From: Millionella massiliensis
Lineage (GTDB): Bacteria; Bacteroidota; Bacteroidia; Bacteroidales; Rikenellaceae
DNA length: 64,000 nucleotides
Reading direction: 5' to 3'
Assembly (NCBI RefSeq): GCF_900104655.1
Contig: NZ_FNWD01000002.1
Span: 1,472,246 to 1,536,245 of the forward strand
A program made the translations under genes and the position numbers. Positions 8,462 through 17,580 of this stretch are shown here, in pieces. The notes under the pieces were generated by a model. The model saw only the letters and a program-made list of their open reading frames with translations. It was not told the origin of the DNA and made no database searches. The stretch's first letter is position 1, and each line of letters opens with the position of its first letter.

Positions 8462-11308
8462 ATGAAACCCATCCTTCGGCCCCTGTTCCGGCCCGCCCTG
8501 CTGCTGGGCATCGCCCTGCTGAGCAGCGCTCCGGCCCTCGCCCAGAAACCCGCTCCCGGTGAAACCGTCCCGCTCGACAGCAGCGTGCGCGTCGGCCAGT
8601 TGCCCAACGGCATCACCTACTACCTCAAACACAACGACAAACCCGCCAACCGAGCCGACTTCCACATCTATTACAAAGTCGGCGCCATCCAGGAGGAAGA
8701 TTCGCAGAACGGACTGGCCCACTTTCTCGAACACATGGCCTTCAACGGTTCGGACCACTTCCCCGACAACTCGATGATCGACTGGCTCTCGACCGTCGGC
8801 GTGCGCTTCGGCGAGAACCTCAACGCCGCCACCGGACAGGAGCAGACCACCTACATGATTACAAACGTGCCGCTGAGCCGTTCCGGCATCGTCGACTCGG
8901 CCCTGCTGATCCTGCACGACTGGGCCGGCCACATCACCCTCGACACCGCAGCGATCGACAAAGAGCGCGGCGTCATCATCGAAGAGTGGCGCCAGGGCAA
9001 CAACGCCGGCCGCCGCATCTACGAGAAACAGTCGCCCATTCTCTACAACAACTCGCTCTACGCCCGGCGCAACATCATCGGCAACCAGGAGGTCCTCAAA
9101 AGCTTCAAATACCAGGAGCTGCGTGACTTCTATCACCGCTGGTACCGCCCCGACCTGCAAGCCTTCGTGATCGTCGGCGACTTCGACGTGGACAGCATGG
9201 AGCAGAAACTCCGCCGCACCATGGCCGACATCCAGGCACCCGCCGTGCGCACCCCGAAGGCCGAGATCACCATCCCCGACAACGAACAGCCGCTCGTTTC
9301 GGTAGCCGCCGACCCCGAGCTGACCTCCACCACCGTACAGGTGCTGTTCCGCGAGACCCCCAACGCCAAACGTTACTCCGGCATGGAACGTCTCTACCAC
9401 GAATACATCCAGTCGCTCGCCGGCCGGATGCTCAACGAACGCTTCAGCGAGCTGTCGCGTCAGGAGAACGCCCCCTTCCTGGGAGCCGGCGGCGGCTACA
9501 GCCCCGTGATCCGACCCTTTGACGCCTTCTTCCTGGCCGGCACGGCCCGTGACGGCGAAGCGTTGCGCACCCTCGAAGCGCTCTACACCGAAGCCTACCG
9601 CATGAAACGCGGCGGTTTCACCCAGTCCGAATTAGACCGCGCCAAAACCGAGATCCTGCGCGGCACCGAGAGCTACTACGCCAACCGCAACGACCGCAAG
9701 AACGGCGAACTCACCGGCGCCTACATGGACCACTTCGAAGACGGCACCCCCTACCTGAGTCCCGAGCAGGATCTGGTCATCACGCGCCGCCTGCTGGATG
9801 CCATCACCCTCGCCGACGTCAATGCCGAGGCCGCCTCGTGGATCCACGACCGCAACAGCGCCATCCTGATCTCCATGCCCGAGAAAGCGGGAAGCGCCCT
9901 TCCAACCGAAGCCGACGTGCTCGCCGTCGTTGAACGGGTCGGCAAGGCCGAGATCGAAGCCTACCGCGACAATGTCCAGACCACCGAACTGATGGACGCC
10001 GGCTCGCTGACCGGCTCGCCGACCGTCAAAACCGAAGCCGGCAAGTTCGGCTCGACCGTGCTGGAGCTCAAGAACGGCGTCCGCGTAATCGTCAAACCGA
10101 CCGAGCTCAAGGCCGACGAAGTCCAGATGAGCGCCTTCCAGAAGGGCGGCCTCTCGACCCTGGCCGACCCGGTCGACCTCTACAACATCGGCATGCTGCC
10201 CTCCTACATCGAACAGAGCGGCGTGGGTAACTTCTCGCGTTCGGACCTCGACAAGGTGCTCACCGGCAAGATCGCCGGCGTCCGTCCCAACATCGGCTCC
10301 CTCACCCAGGGCTTCAGCGGCAGCTGCTCGCCCCAGGACATCGAAACCCTGCTGCAGCTCACTTACCTCTACTACACCGCCCCGCGCTTCGACCGCGGCG
10401 ACTGGAACGTGCTGATGAACCAGTACCGTTCGCTGCTGCCCACCGCCTCCAAAAGCCCGAACTACGTGCTGCAGGACAGCCTCTACCAGACCCTCTACGA
10501 CCACAGCCCCCGCGTCTTCATGCTGATGAGCCAGCCGGTGCTCGACACCGTGACCCTCGAACGCACCGAAGCGCTCTACCGCAGCTTCTTCTCCAACGCC
10601 GACGGCATGACCTTCGTATTCGTCGGCAACGTGGCCGTCGATTCACTGCGTCCGCTGGCCGAAAAGTACCTCGGCTCGCTTCCCTCACAACGCGGCAAAG
10701 CACCGCAATGGGGCAAACACATTGTGCTTCCCGTCAGTGGAATCGTCGAGAACCGCTACGCCACCCCGATCGAGACACCGAAGGCAACCGCCGTCCAATT
10801 CTACACCGGTGAGTTGCCCTACACCATGGCCAACGACATCAACCTCGAAGCGATCCGTTACATCCTCGAGATGCGCTACACGAAAGCCATCCGCGAAGAG
10901 AAGGGCGGTACCTACGGCGTCGGCGTCTCGCTGACCAATCAGAAGGTGCCCCAGCCCCGTTTCACCTTCCAGATATTCTTCGAGACCGACGCCGCCAAGG
11001 TCGACGAACTGCTGCCCATCGTCCGCCAGCAGATCGAACTCCTCGCCAAGGAGGGCGCCACAGACGAAGAGGTGACCAAGACTAAAGAGTTCTTCCTGAA
11101 ACGCTACCGCGACGGACAGATCCACAACAACACCTGGATGGGCTACCTGACGAGCTGGTACCTGAACGACAACGACCGTTTCACCGGTTACGAAGCCGCC
11201 CTTCAGGCCCTGACCCCGGAGACCATCCGTGCCACCGCCGCCCGGGCCTTCGAACAGGGCAACATCTGCACCCTCGTGCAGCTGCCCGCCCCGGAACCGG
11301 AAGAGTAG
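8462..11308 (+). CDS. Secreted M16-family zinc metallopeptidase
   Basis: Insulinase/pitrilysin-type protease of 948 residues with a signal peptide ending SSAPALAQ, so it is predicted periplasmic or surface-exposed. The N-terminal half carries the inverted zinc motif HFLEH (residues about 87-91) and the downstream ERGVIIEEW glutamates (about 168-175) that supply the third zinc ligand. The second, inactive M16 half follows, and the C-terminal part has the FFLKRYRDGQIHNNTW-type helices that close the chamber. The start at 8462 is chosen because the signal peptide begins there; the 57 upstream codons in frame are not conserved-looking. Substrates are probably peptides of up to several dozen residues. 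It is a single-gene unit followed by a hairpin. Confidence 0.92.
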   Translation: MKPILRPLFRPALLLGIALLSSAPALAQKPAPGETVPLDSSVRVGQLPNGITYYLKHNDKPANRADFHIYYKVGAIQEEDSQNGLAHFLEHMAFNGSDHFPDNSMIDWLSTVGVRFGENLNAATGQEQTTYMITNVPLSRSGIVDSALLILHDWAGHITLDTAAIDKERGVIIEEWRQGNNAGRRIYEKQSPILYNNSLYARRNIIGNQEVLKSFKYQELRDFYHRWYRPDLQAFVIVGDFDVDSMEQKLRRTMADIQAPAVRTPKAEITIPDNEQPLVSVAADPELTSTTVQVLFRETPNAKRYSGMERLYHEYIQSLAGRMLNERFSELSRQENAPFLGAGGGYSPVIRPFDAFFLAGTARDGEALRTLEALYTEAYRMKRGGFTQSELDRAKTEILRGTESYYANRNDRKNGELTGAYMDHFEDGTPYLSPEQDLVITRRLLDAITLADVNAEAASWIHDRNSAILISMPEKAGSALPTEADVLAVVERVGKAEIEAYRDNVQTTELMDAGSLTGSPTVKTEAGKFGSTVLELKNGVRVIVKPTELKADEVQMSAFQKGGLSTLADPVDLYNIGMLPSYIEQSGVGNFSRSDLDKVLTGKIAGVRPNIGSLTQGFSGSCSPQDIETLLQLTYLYYTAPRFDRGDWNVLMNQYRSLLPTASKSPNYVLQDSLYQTLYDHSPRVFMLMSQPVLDTVTLERTEALYRSFFSNADGMTFVFVGNVAVDSLRPLAEKYLGSLPSQRGKAPQWGKHIVLPVSGIVENRYATPIETPKATAVQFYTGELPYTMANDINLEAIRYILEMRYTKAIREEKGGTYGVGVSLTNQKVPQPRFTFQIFFETDAAKVDELLPIVRQQIELLAKEGATDEEVTKTKEFFLKRYRDGQIHNNTWMGYLTSWYLNDNDRFTGYEAALQALTPETIRATAARAFEQGNICTLVQLPAPEPEE

Positions 11309-11347
11309 TCCGCCACCTCTCGGGCCGTTGCGAGCTGCCGGGAAAGT

Positions 11348-11396
11348 AACGAGTCCGGTCGGACGGAGCGTATCGGCTCCGACGACCGGACTCGTT
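11348..11396 (+). terminator. Probable terminator of the M16 protease gene
   Basis: A 14-bp outer stem (11348-11361 with 11383-11396) encloses a shorter CGGAGC/GCTCCG stem. The tail is not strongly T-rich. Confidence 0.55.
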
Positions 11397-11639
11397 CCAA
11401 ACAGGAAAATCCCTTAATTTCGCCCCTCCAAAGAACGCCCGCTCGAACCGGACAGGTTTACATACACCCCGCGTTTTGCCTCCGCCGGATCCGTCGGGAG
11501 TCGGGTACCCCAACCGCACCGCGCCACCACGCGTCACACCACACCAACCGCGACGCGCCGCATGCTACCCCGACCACAGCACACCGCACCGGTCGCAACA
11601 ACCCACAACCCGCCATCGCCCCCAGCAAACTACAAAAAC

Positions 11640-13448
11640 ATGACTAAAATAGAGCTGCTCTCCCCCGCCGGGAATACCGCCATCGGCCGCGCCGCCATCG
11701 ACGCCGGCGCCGACGCAGTCTATATCGGTGCCGAACGGTTCGGTGCCCGCACGGCCGCCGCCAACGACATGGACCAGATCGCCGAACTGACCCGGTATGC
11801 CCACCAGTTCGGCGCACAGGTCTACGTGACAATGAACACCCTGCTGTTCGACACGGAGCTCGACGCCGCCCGCCGCACTGCCTGGGCCGCCTACGAAGCC
11901 GGAGTCGATGCGCTGATCGTGCAGGACATGGCCTTCACCCGGATGGAGTTGCCGCCCATCGCCCTGCACGCCTCGACGCAGACCTTCAACCTCACGCCCC
12001 AACGGGCCGCGTTTTTGGCGGCAGCCGGTTTCAGCCGCATCGTTCTCGAACGCGGCGCCTCGCTCGAACAGATTCGCGCGATCCGTGCCGCCCTGCCCGA
12101 CACCGTCGAACTCGAAGCCTTCGTCCACGGTGCCATCTGCGTCTGCTACAGCGGCCAGTGCTACCTGGGACACGTCCTCTGCGGACGCGGTGGCAACCGC
12201 GGTAACTGCGCCCAGCCCTGCCGCTCGCAGTACAACCTCTACAACGACCGCGGCCAGTTGCTGCAACGCGACCGCCACCTGCTGTCGGTGCGCGACCTGA
12301 ACCTGAGCGACCGGTTGCAGGAGCTCATCGACGCCGGCATCTGCTCGCTCAAGATCGAAGGGCGCCTCAAAGAGGCCGACTATGTGGTGAACAACACTGC
12401 CTGGTACCACCAACGGCTCAACGCGCTGGGCGTCGCCCGCACCTCCTGCGGCGAGGCGCTCCCCGATTTCGAGCCGAACCCGTCGAAGAGCTTCTCGCGC
12501 GGCTTCACCACCTACTTTTGGGACGGCAAACGCCGCGGCGTGGCCGCTCCCGAAGCCAAATCGGTCGGCGAGACGGTCGGCACCGTTCTCCGCAGCCAGG
12601 GCACACAACTGACCCTGCGTCTGCGCCCTGGTATCCGGCTGAACAACGGCGACGGTCTCTGCTTCGCGACCCCCTCCGGCAAACTCGAAGGGGCCTTCGT
12701 CAACGGCACGGAGGGCAACCGCGTCACCCTCAACAAACCGCTCAACATCCCCTCCGGCGCGGAACTCTACCGCAACTCCGACCACTCGTTCCGCCCCACC
12801 TCACACCGCCACCTGCGGGCAACCGTCACCTTCGACCCGACGCATATCCAGGCCACAGACAAGACCGGACTTTCGGTCACCCTTCCCCTGCGCCCGGACT
12901 ACGACCCCGCCGGCAACCGCGAACTGGCGGCACGGAACATCCGCAATGCCTTTCAAAAAAGCGGCGGCACGATCTTCCGGATCACCGACGTAAGCCTCCC
13001 GACCGACGCGCCGCTCCCCTTCATCCCCGCCTCCGAACTGAACGCCCTGCGCCGCGAACTGCTCGCCCGGCTGTCGGAAGCACGTCTGACGGCTTACCAC
13101 CGTCCAGCCCCATACGAGCGCCCGGCCATCCAGCCCGTCATGCCCTCCGGAACGGCCTCTGATTTCCGGGCCAATGTGGCCAACTCGCTGGCCGAAGCCT
13201 TCTACCGGTCGGCCGGAATCACCGTATCGGAGTGGGCGCTAGAAGCCCAGGAGCATCCGGACTTCATCGGCCGCGAAGTGATGCGCACCCCCTACTGCAT
13301 CCGCCGCGAAGCGGGCACCTGCCTGAAGGAACATCCCGAACTACGGAACGAAAAACTCTTTCTGGAGAACAACGGCGTCCGGTTGGAGCTGGTTTTCCAC
13401 TGTGCCGAATGCGAGATGGGCGTGATTTACCGCGGCCGCAACCGCTAA
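11640..13448 (+). CDS. Peptidase U32 family protein (TrhP/YegQ-like)
   Basis: Family U32 comprises collagenase-type proteases and TrhP, which uses prephenate to form 5-hydroxyuridine at wobble U34 of tRNA. The 602-residue protein starts MTKIELLSPAGNTAIGRAAIDAGADAVYIG, the standard U32 N terminus. The family signature LEAFVHGAICVCYSGQCYLG is followed by GRGGNRGNCAQPCR, giving a cluster of conserved cysteines. The C-terminal extension contains CIRREAGTC and HCAECEMGVIYRGR, adding further paired cysteines that suggest an Fe-S or zinc site. The length suits the long (YhbU/TrhP-like) Bacteroidetes members. No signal peptide is visible, favouring a cytoplasmic tRNA-modification role over secreted collagenase activity (inference). 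Confidence 0.88.
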   Translation: MTKIELLSPAGNTAIGRAAIDAGADAVYIGAERFGARTAAANDMDQIAELTRYAHQFGAQVYVTMNTLLFDTELDAARRTAWAAYEAGVDALIVQDMAFTRMELPPIALHASTQTFNLTPQRAAFLAAAGFSRIVLERGASLEQIRAIRAALPDTVELEAFVHGAICVCYSGQCYLGHVLCGRGGNRGNCAQPCRSQYNLYNDRGQLLQRDRHLLSVRDLNLSDRLQELIDAGICSLKIEGRLKEADYVVNNTAWYHQRLNALGVARTSCGEALPDFEPNPSKSFSRGFTTYFWDGKRRGVAAPEAKSVGETVGTVLRSQGTQLTLRLRPGIRLNNGDGLCFATPSGKLEGAFVNGTEGNRVTLNKPLNIPSGAELYRNSDHSFRPTSHRHLRATVTFDPTHIQATDKTGLSVTLPLRPDYDPAGNRELAARNIRNAFQKSGGTIFRITDVSLPTDAPLPFIPASELNALRRELLARLSEARLTAYHRPAPYERPAIQPVMPSGTASDFRANVANSLAEAFYRSAGITVSEWALEAQEHPDFIGREVMRTPYCIRREAGTCLKEHPELRNEKLFLENNGVRLELVFHCAECEMGVIYRGRNR

Positions 13449-13593
13449 ACCACGCGAGTCACGCCCACGAGACCGCACCATGCCGGCCTGTGCACAGCGA
13501 CACAGACCTGTCAGCTTTTCGTAACACTCCATTACAACCCCAATCCGATGGTACGGCCCGGTACCGACGACATGGAGACAACACACAAATAGA

Positions 13594-13635
13594 TCGGGCC
13601 GCGAAACAGCACGCTGAAGCTGTTTCGCGGCCCGA
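13594..13635. terminator. Bidirectional terminator between converging genes
   Basis: A perfect 17-bp inverted repeat (13594-13610 with 13619-13635, 8-nt loop) between the converging U32 and TIGR02757 genes. Confidence 0.75.
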
Positions 13636-13732
13636 CGTTGTATTACCCCGCTATCGGCGAAGCATCCTCCCTTGAAAGAGCATAAGCCCAATCGCAACCC
13701 GATGGTCGTCCCCTCTCCGGGAGCAGGGCGCG

Positions 13733-14533
13733 CTAAAGTTCCTTGTAGATTCCGGCGCAGAACAGCGCATAGTCGTAACGAACCGGATCGTCCGGATCGA
13801 ACTCGCGCAACACCGCCGTCACCTCCTCGACCGCCCGCCAGTCGTTCTGGCGACGCGACAAGAGCCCCAGCATCCGCGACGTATTGGCCGTATGGACATC
13901 CAGCGGCAGATAGAGCGCCGAGGCGGGAATCGCATCGCCCCACAATCCGAAGTCGACCCCACGGTCGTCGCGCCGCACCATCCACTTCAGGAACATATTG
14001 AGCCGTTTGCACGCCGCCCCTCGATCCACCGACGAGAGATGGCGCATCGTTCGCGGCTGCGGCTCCAGCTCCGGCGCAAAGAACTCCCGCCGGAAGTCCG
14101 ACAACACCGGCCGCAGATCCCTGTGCTGCCGATACCCGGCCCGAAAGAATCCTCCCAGGCCGCCCTGCGAGCGATAGAAGCGCTGCAGGGCCCGCACGAA
14201 ATAGACAAAATCGTCGCCGTTGAACGTGCGGTGTACGAAAGGCCGCAGCGCATCCCAATCCTCCGCCTCGGACTGCATCACAAACTGCCAGGGGGCATCG
14301 TCCATCAGTTCCACCATCCGGCGGGCATTGCGCACGATGGTGGGCCGCTGTCCCCAGGCGATTGTGGCCGCCAGAAATCCCGCAATCTCGATGTCCTCGG
14401 GCCGTTCGAAACGGTGCGGAACCGACACCGGATCGTCGTCAATAAATGCCGTACAGTTATACCGGGTACACAATCCGTCCAGATACTCCTTGACCTCCGC
14501 ACGGGGCGGAATCATATCATACACGTCTGCCAT
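13733..14533 (-). CDS. TIGR02757 (DUF2400) family protein
   Basis: Conserved bacterial family of unknown function, most frequent in Bacteroidetes and Chlorobi. The 266-residue product has the family hallmarks DIEIAGFLAATIAWGQR, the DFVYFVRALQRFY helix, KRLNMFLKWMVRRDD and the near-terminal PLDVHTANTSRMLGLL. The helix-hairpin-like spacing and the final Asp-containing segment recall HhH-GPD DNA glycosylases, so a DNA-related role is possible but unproven. The start at 14533 (MADVYDMIPP) is preferred over the upstream frame start at 14560. A perfect -7 box lies at 14562-14569. It is a single-gene unit. Confidence 0.85.
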   Translation of the reverse strand: MADVYDMIPPRAEVKEYLDGLCTRYNCTAFIDDDPVSVPHRFERPEDIEIAGFLAATIAWGQRPTIVRNARRMVELMDDAPWQFVMQSEAEDWDALRPFVHRTFNGDDFVYFVRALQRFYRSQGGLGGFFRAGYRQHRDLRPVLSDFRREFFAPELEPQPRTMRHLSSVDRGAACKRLNMFLKWMVRRDDRGVDFGLWGDAIPASALYLPLDVHTANTSRMLGLLSRRQNDWRAVEEVTAVLREFDPDDPVRYDYALFCAGIYKEL

Positions 14534-14561
14534 TGTTCCGTAAGGTTTTTCGCTTTGCACG

Positions 14562-14569
14562 CAAAATTA
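14562..14569 (-). promoter_or_regulatory. -7 box for the TIGR02757 gene
   Basis: TAATTTTG on the minus strand exactly matches TAnnTTTG, 28 nt upstream of the chosen ATG. Confidence 0.6.
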
Positions 14570-14654
14570 GCACAAAGCGGTGAACTACCTTCGCACAACG
14601 TATTCAGCCCATCGTCCGCTCTTCCTCAATGGTTTTTTCGTCGCTCCCCGCCAC

Positions 14655-14695
14655 AAACAAAACGGGGCGGACACCAACGATGGTTGTCCGCCCCG
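14655..14695 (-). terminator. Terminator of the choloylglycine-hydrolase-family gene
   Basis: On the minus strand, a GC-rich stem (CGGGGCGGAC with GTCCGCCCCG, 14663-14672 with 14686-14695, extended with one bulge) is followed by TTTTGTTT. Confidence 0.8.
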
Positions 14696-14722
14696 AACTT
14701 TCGGCGCAACAGCACGCGTTGT

Positions 14723-15829
14723 CTACATCTGGAAATCGTCCGGAATCACGAACATGAACTCGAACGGTTTGGTCTCCACAAAGTGGGAGATCGCATTACC
14801 GGCGTAAGTGTCGCCCTGCGGCCCGGTCAGGGTCAGCTTCTTGACCGGAGCACCGGCACTGAAGTCCACTTCGTCGAAGGGTACCCACAGCGAGGCCGTT
14901 GCCAGCGTGGTTTCGAAATAATAGATCCGGTTTTTCTGGTCCGTCACCGACCGCCACTGGGTCGAAGAGTTCTGCGGCTGTTCGGGCGTCGAGATCCCCA
15001 GCGGCACCGACACGGCACGCATCACGCTGAACACCGTAGCCACCGCCTCTTTCGGGTCGGAGGTCTGTTTCACGGCATTGATGAAGAAGCTGGCACGCAC
15101 GAAACGGTCCGACGGACGTCCCGTCCCGGGCAACATGTTCATCCCCCCGACCGAAGCCCAATACTGTTGGATGGCCAGCTGTTTGTCGAAGGTGGGGGCA
15201 TTGGTCAGCACCTGATACTGACGCCCTTCGTACACCGTGATCTCACCGTTGACGTACTCCACAATGGCACTGTTCCCCGAGGGGTCCGACATGGCCATGT
15301 GCATGGTCGACTCGGCACCGCCCGGCAGATTGGGCGCATTGATGTGGAAACTGTCCTTGCGCAACGCTGCGGCCGCCTCCGAAACCGTGGCGAAATTGTC
15401 GAGCACGTACTGACACCAGATGCTCATCCCCATCACGGGGCGGTCATCCGGTCCGAGACGATCGTATCGGGTTCCGGGCAGGTAGAGCAGCTGCACGAGC
15501 AGCCCTTTTTCGTTCATGCCTTCGGTAGTTCCGATGTCATACGTAACGGCAGCCACCGACCCGTAGCGCGAAGTCCAGGTCAGCCGGGGTTCCTTGTCGA
15601 AGCTGACCCGCTGAATGCCGCGTGGCAGGATCCACAGGTTGGTGGGCATCGGGCCGATCCAGTCGAGCGTGCGTCCCGTGACGACCATGCTGTCGGGACC
15701 GAGGTAAACGGCACGCGTACAGGCCTTGGCCGATGAAAGCGCCAGAGCGCCCAGGCCGAACAAAACGGCTACGCCAAACAGCGCAGTTTTCAATGTGTTG
15801 AGCGGGCGAAGAGTCTTGAGATTTTTCAT
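14723..15829 (-). CDS. Secreted linear amide C-N hydrolase (choloylglycine hydrolase / penicillin V acylase family)
   Basis: N-terminal-nucleophile hydrolase that cleaves non-peptide amide bonds, such as conjugated bile acids, penicillin V or N-acyl homoserine lactones. The 368-residue precursor has a 36-residue signal peptide ending AKA directly before Cys37. Signal peptidase cleavage would therefore expose the catalytic Cys as residue 1. Further family residues are GRTLDW (Arg53, Asp56), VLTNAPTFD (Asn210) and SDRFVRA (Arg242). At the position where bile-salt hydrolases usually have Asn (NFPG), this protein reads LLYLPG with Tyr116, which is more like penicillin V acylases. True bile-salt activity is therefore uncertain. 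It is a single gene with its own terminator. Confidence 0.9.
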   Translation of the reverse strand: MKNLKTLRPLNTLKTALFGVAVLFGLGALALSSAKACTRAVYLGPDSMVVTGRTLDWIGPMPTNLWILPRGIQRVSFDKEPRLTWTSRYGSVAAVTYDIGTTEGMNEKGLLVQLLYLPGTRYDRLGPDDRPVMGMSIWCQYVLDNFATVSEAAAALRKDSFHINAPNLPGGAESTMHMAMSDPSGNSAIVEYVNGEITVYEGRQYQVLTNAPTFDKQLAIQQYWASVGGMNMLPGTGRPSDRFVRASFFINAVKQTSDPKEAVATVFSVMRAVSVPLGISTPEQPQNSSTQWRSVTDQKNRIYYFETTLATASLWVPFDEVDFSAGAPVKKLTLTGPQGDTYAGNAISHFVETKPFEFMFVIPDDFQM

Positions 15830-16243
15830 ACAGTTACATTAAGTATGTGTGATACATTTTCAGGATAGGCTTGTGTCGGGAGCGAGCCCGAATGCGCAGG
15901 TACTATCATAGGATATACTCTGCAAATTTCCGGCCAGCAGCCCGCCGAAAGATTGAGAAATACAACTTTATCTGAAAAAAATCCGAAGATCCGAAGCCAT
16001 CGAAACCAATACCTCCTTTCGAACCGTCCCAACATATCGCTCCACGGCGACCTTACGGCAGAAGCCTCCCCTATGACACAACAGCATCCCCCGCCAAGAA
16101 AATTACTTGCGCGGATGATAAGCACCCGCACAGAGATTCCCCAAGGGATCAACGACAAAAGCAGGAAAGAAACCCAAACCAGCTGGAATCCAAGACAATT
16201 CAGACAACAAGCCACGGCAAGATAGGAGCGCCGGCCTACGGAA
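15830..16243. other. Gene-free region between two minus-strand genes
   Basis: About 410 bases. A 163-codon frame on the minus strand runs through it into the permease gene but looks like noncoding translation. I see no clear terminator for the permease gene and no exact -7 box; TATCCTATG near 15905-15915 (minus) is a weak candidate for the hydrolase gene. Confidence 0.4.
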
Positions 16244-17491
16244 TCAGCTATGGAAGATCGCCTTGACCGGTTCCATGCGCGACGCGATCCAGGCGGGGAA
16301 GAAGCCGGCCACCGCACCGATAACCGACGAGATCACCAGCCCGATCAGAACGTTTCCGACGGTCAGCACCAGCGTAAAGTCGGTCGACGAGTTGACGATC
16401 AGTACGCCCAGCAGAATCAGCAGCAGACCGATGGCTCCGCCGGCAACCGACAGGATAACGGCTTCGAACACAAATTGAAACAGGATGAAATAGGGCCGTG
16501 CCCCGAGCGCCTTTTCGATACCGATCTGCATGGTCCGCTCCTTCACCGACACGAACATGATGTTCGCAACGCCGAATCCGCCCACCAAGATCGAAAAGAT
16601 GCCGATAATCCCGCCCGCAAAGTTGATCTTCATAAACATGCTGTCGAGCATGTTGGTCAGGATGCTCAGTTCGTTGACCGCGAAATTGTCTTCGGTCTGA
16701 GGACTGAGGCGCCGCAGACGCCGCATGATCGAAGTGACTTCGGCCTTCAGTTCGTCGATTGGCTCCCCGTCGTGCCCCTTGATAATCATCTCGGTCCCGG
16801 CCCAGCGCAGGTTGACAAACGAACGGGCCAGCGTCAACGGAATCAAAACCGTTTCGTCCATACTCATCCCCATCATGTCGTCGCCGGCCTTGGCAAAGAC
16901 ACCGATCACCGCCAGACGCGTCCCTCCGATACGGATATCCTTCCCTGTGGGGTCTTCGCCCGGGAAGAGCTTTTCGGCCACCGTATGGCCGATAATCGCC
17001 ACACGTGCCCCGCGCTCCGACTCGTAGGGGGTGAAGTAACGCCCCTGACCGATATCGCTCGGCCTCATCTGGTTGTAATCGTACGTGGCCCCGATCACCG
17101 AGGTATTGTCCACATAATTGCTTCCGTTCTTGACCGTACGCGAAAACGAGGTCGTGATGGCCATCGCCGCCGCACGGGGCAGCAGGTGTCGCATTTCGTT
17201 GTACTCCGTGAGGCTCACCTGCGGCCGGTTGTAGTATTTCCACCACTCGCCGCCGCCGTCCCATGGCCATTTGCCCACGTAGAGCGTGTTGCTGCCCAGC
17301 GTATTGATGTTCTCACGGATGCGGATCTGCATCGAATCGACCAGCGTGAAGACGGTGATGATGGAAAAGATACCGATGGTGATGCCGAACAGCGACAGCA
17401 GGGTACGGAGTTTGTTGACGACCACGCTTTCGAGGGCCATCAGCCAGCTCTGGTACACCTGTCCCAAAAAGTATATCGGTTTTCGGAGCAT
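16244..17491 (-). CDS. MacB/FtsX-type ABC transporter permease
   Basis: A 415-residue inner-membrane protein with MacB topology. The first transmembrane helix (LLSLFGITIGIFSIITVFTLV, about residues 30-52) is followed by a large periplasmic MacB_PCD domain (about 55-280). The C-terminal FtsX domain contains three helices, with the hallmark VGGFGVANIMFVSVKERTMQIGI and MEPVKAIFHS at the end. The start at 17491 (MLRKPIYFLGQ) avoids an unsupported 32-residue extension and follows the TAAATTTG box. Such permeases normally pair with a LolD/MacB-type ATPase; none is adjacent, but a LolD-like ATPase sits at 25217-25876. The substrate is unknown (peptide, lipoprotein or small molecule export or mechanotransmission). 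Confidence 0.88.
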   Translation of the reverse strand: MLRKPIYFLGQVYQSWLMALESVVVNKLRTLLSLFGITIGIFSIITVFTLVDSMQIRIRENINTLGSNTLYVGKWPWDGGGEWWKYYNRPQVSLTEYNEMRHLLPRAAAMAITTSFSRTVKNGSNYVDNTSVIGATYDYNQMRPSDIGQGRYFTPYESERGARVAIIGHTVAEKLFPGEDPTGKDIRIGGTRLAVIGVFAKAGDDMMGMSMDETVLIPLTLARSFVNLRWAGTEMIIKGHDGEPIDELKAEVTSIMRRLRRLSPQTEDNFAVNELSILTNMLDSMFMKINFAGGIIGIFSILVGGFGVANIMFVSVKERTMQIGIEKALGARPYFILFQFVFEAVILSVAGGAIGLLLILLGVLIVNSSTDFTLVLTVGNVLIGLVISSVIGAVAGFFPAWIASRMEPVKAIFHS

Positions 17492-17506
17492 AGACAACAA
17501 TGCTGC

Positions 17507-17514
17507 CAAATTTA
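17507..17514 (-). promoter_or_regulatory. -7 box for the ABC permease gene
   Basis: TAAATTTG (minus) is an exact TAnnTTTG match 15 nt upstream of the ATG, so the leader would be about 10 nt. Confidence 0.6.
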
Positions 17515-17521
17515 AGGATTT

Positions 17522-17552
17522 TTTGCGATTCGCGCCTCTTTTCCTACTTTTG
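17522..17552 (+). promoter_or_regulatory. Consensus promoter for plsY
   Basis: TTTG (17522-17525), 19-bp spacer, TACTTTTG (17545-17552). Both boxes and the spacing match the Bacteroidetes housekeeping promoter. The leader to the ATG at 17581 would be about 25 nt. Confidence 0.8.
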
Positions 17553-17580
17553 TAGTGCAAAGACTGAAGAGACGGAAGGC

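Noticed and set aside
15826..16317. 163-codon minus-strand frame between the hydrolase and permease genes
   Set aside because: It overlaps the permease 3' end and its translation is Ser/Arg/Trp-rich without domain likeness.
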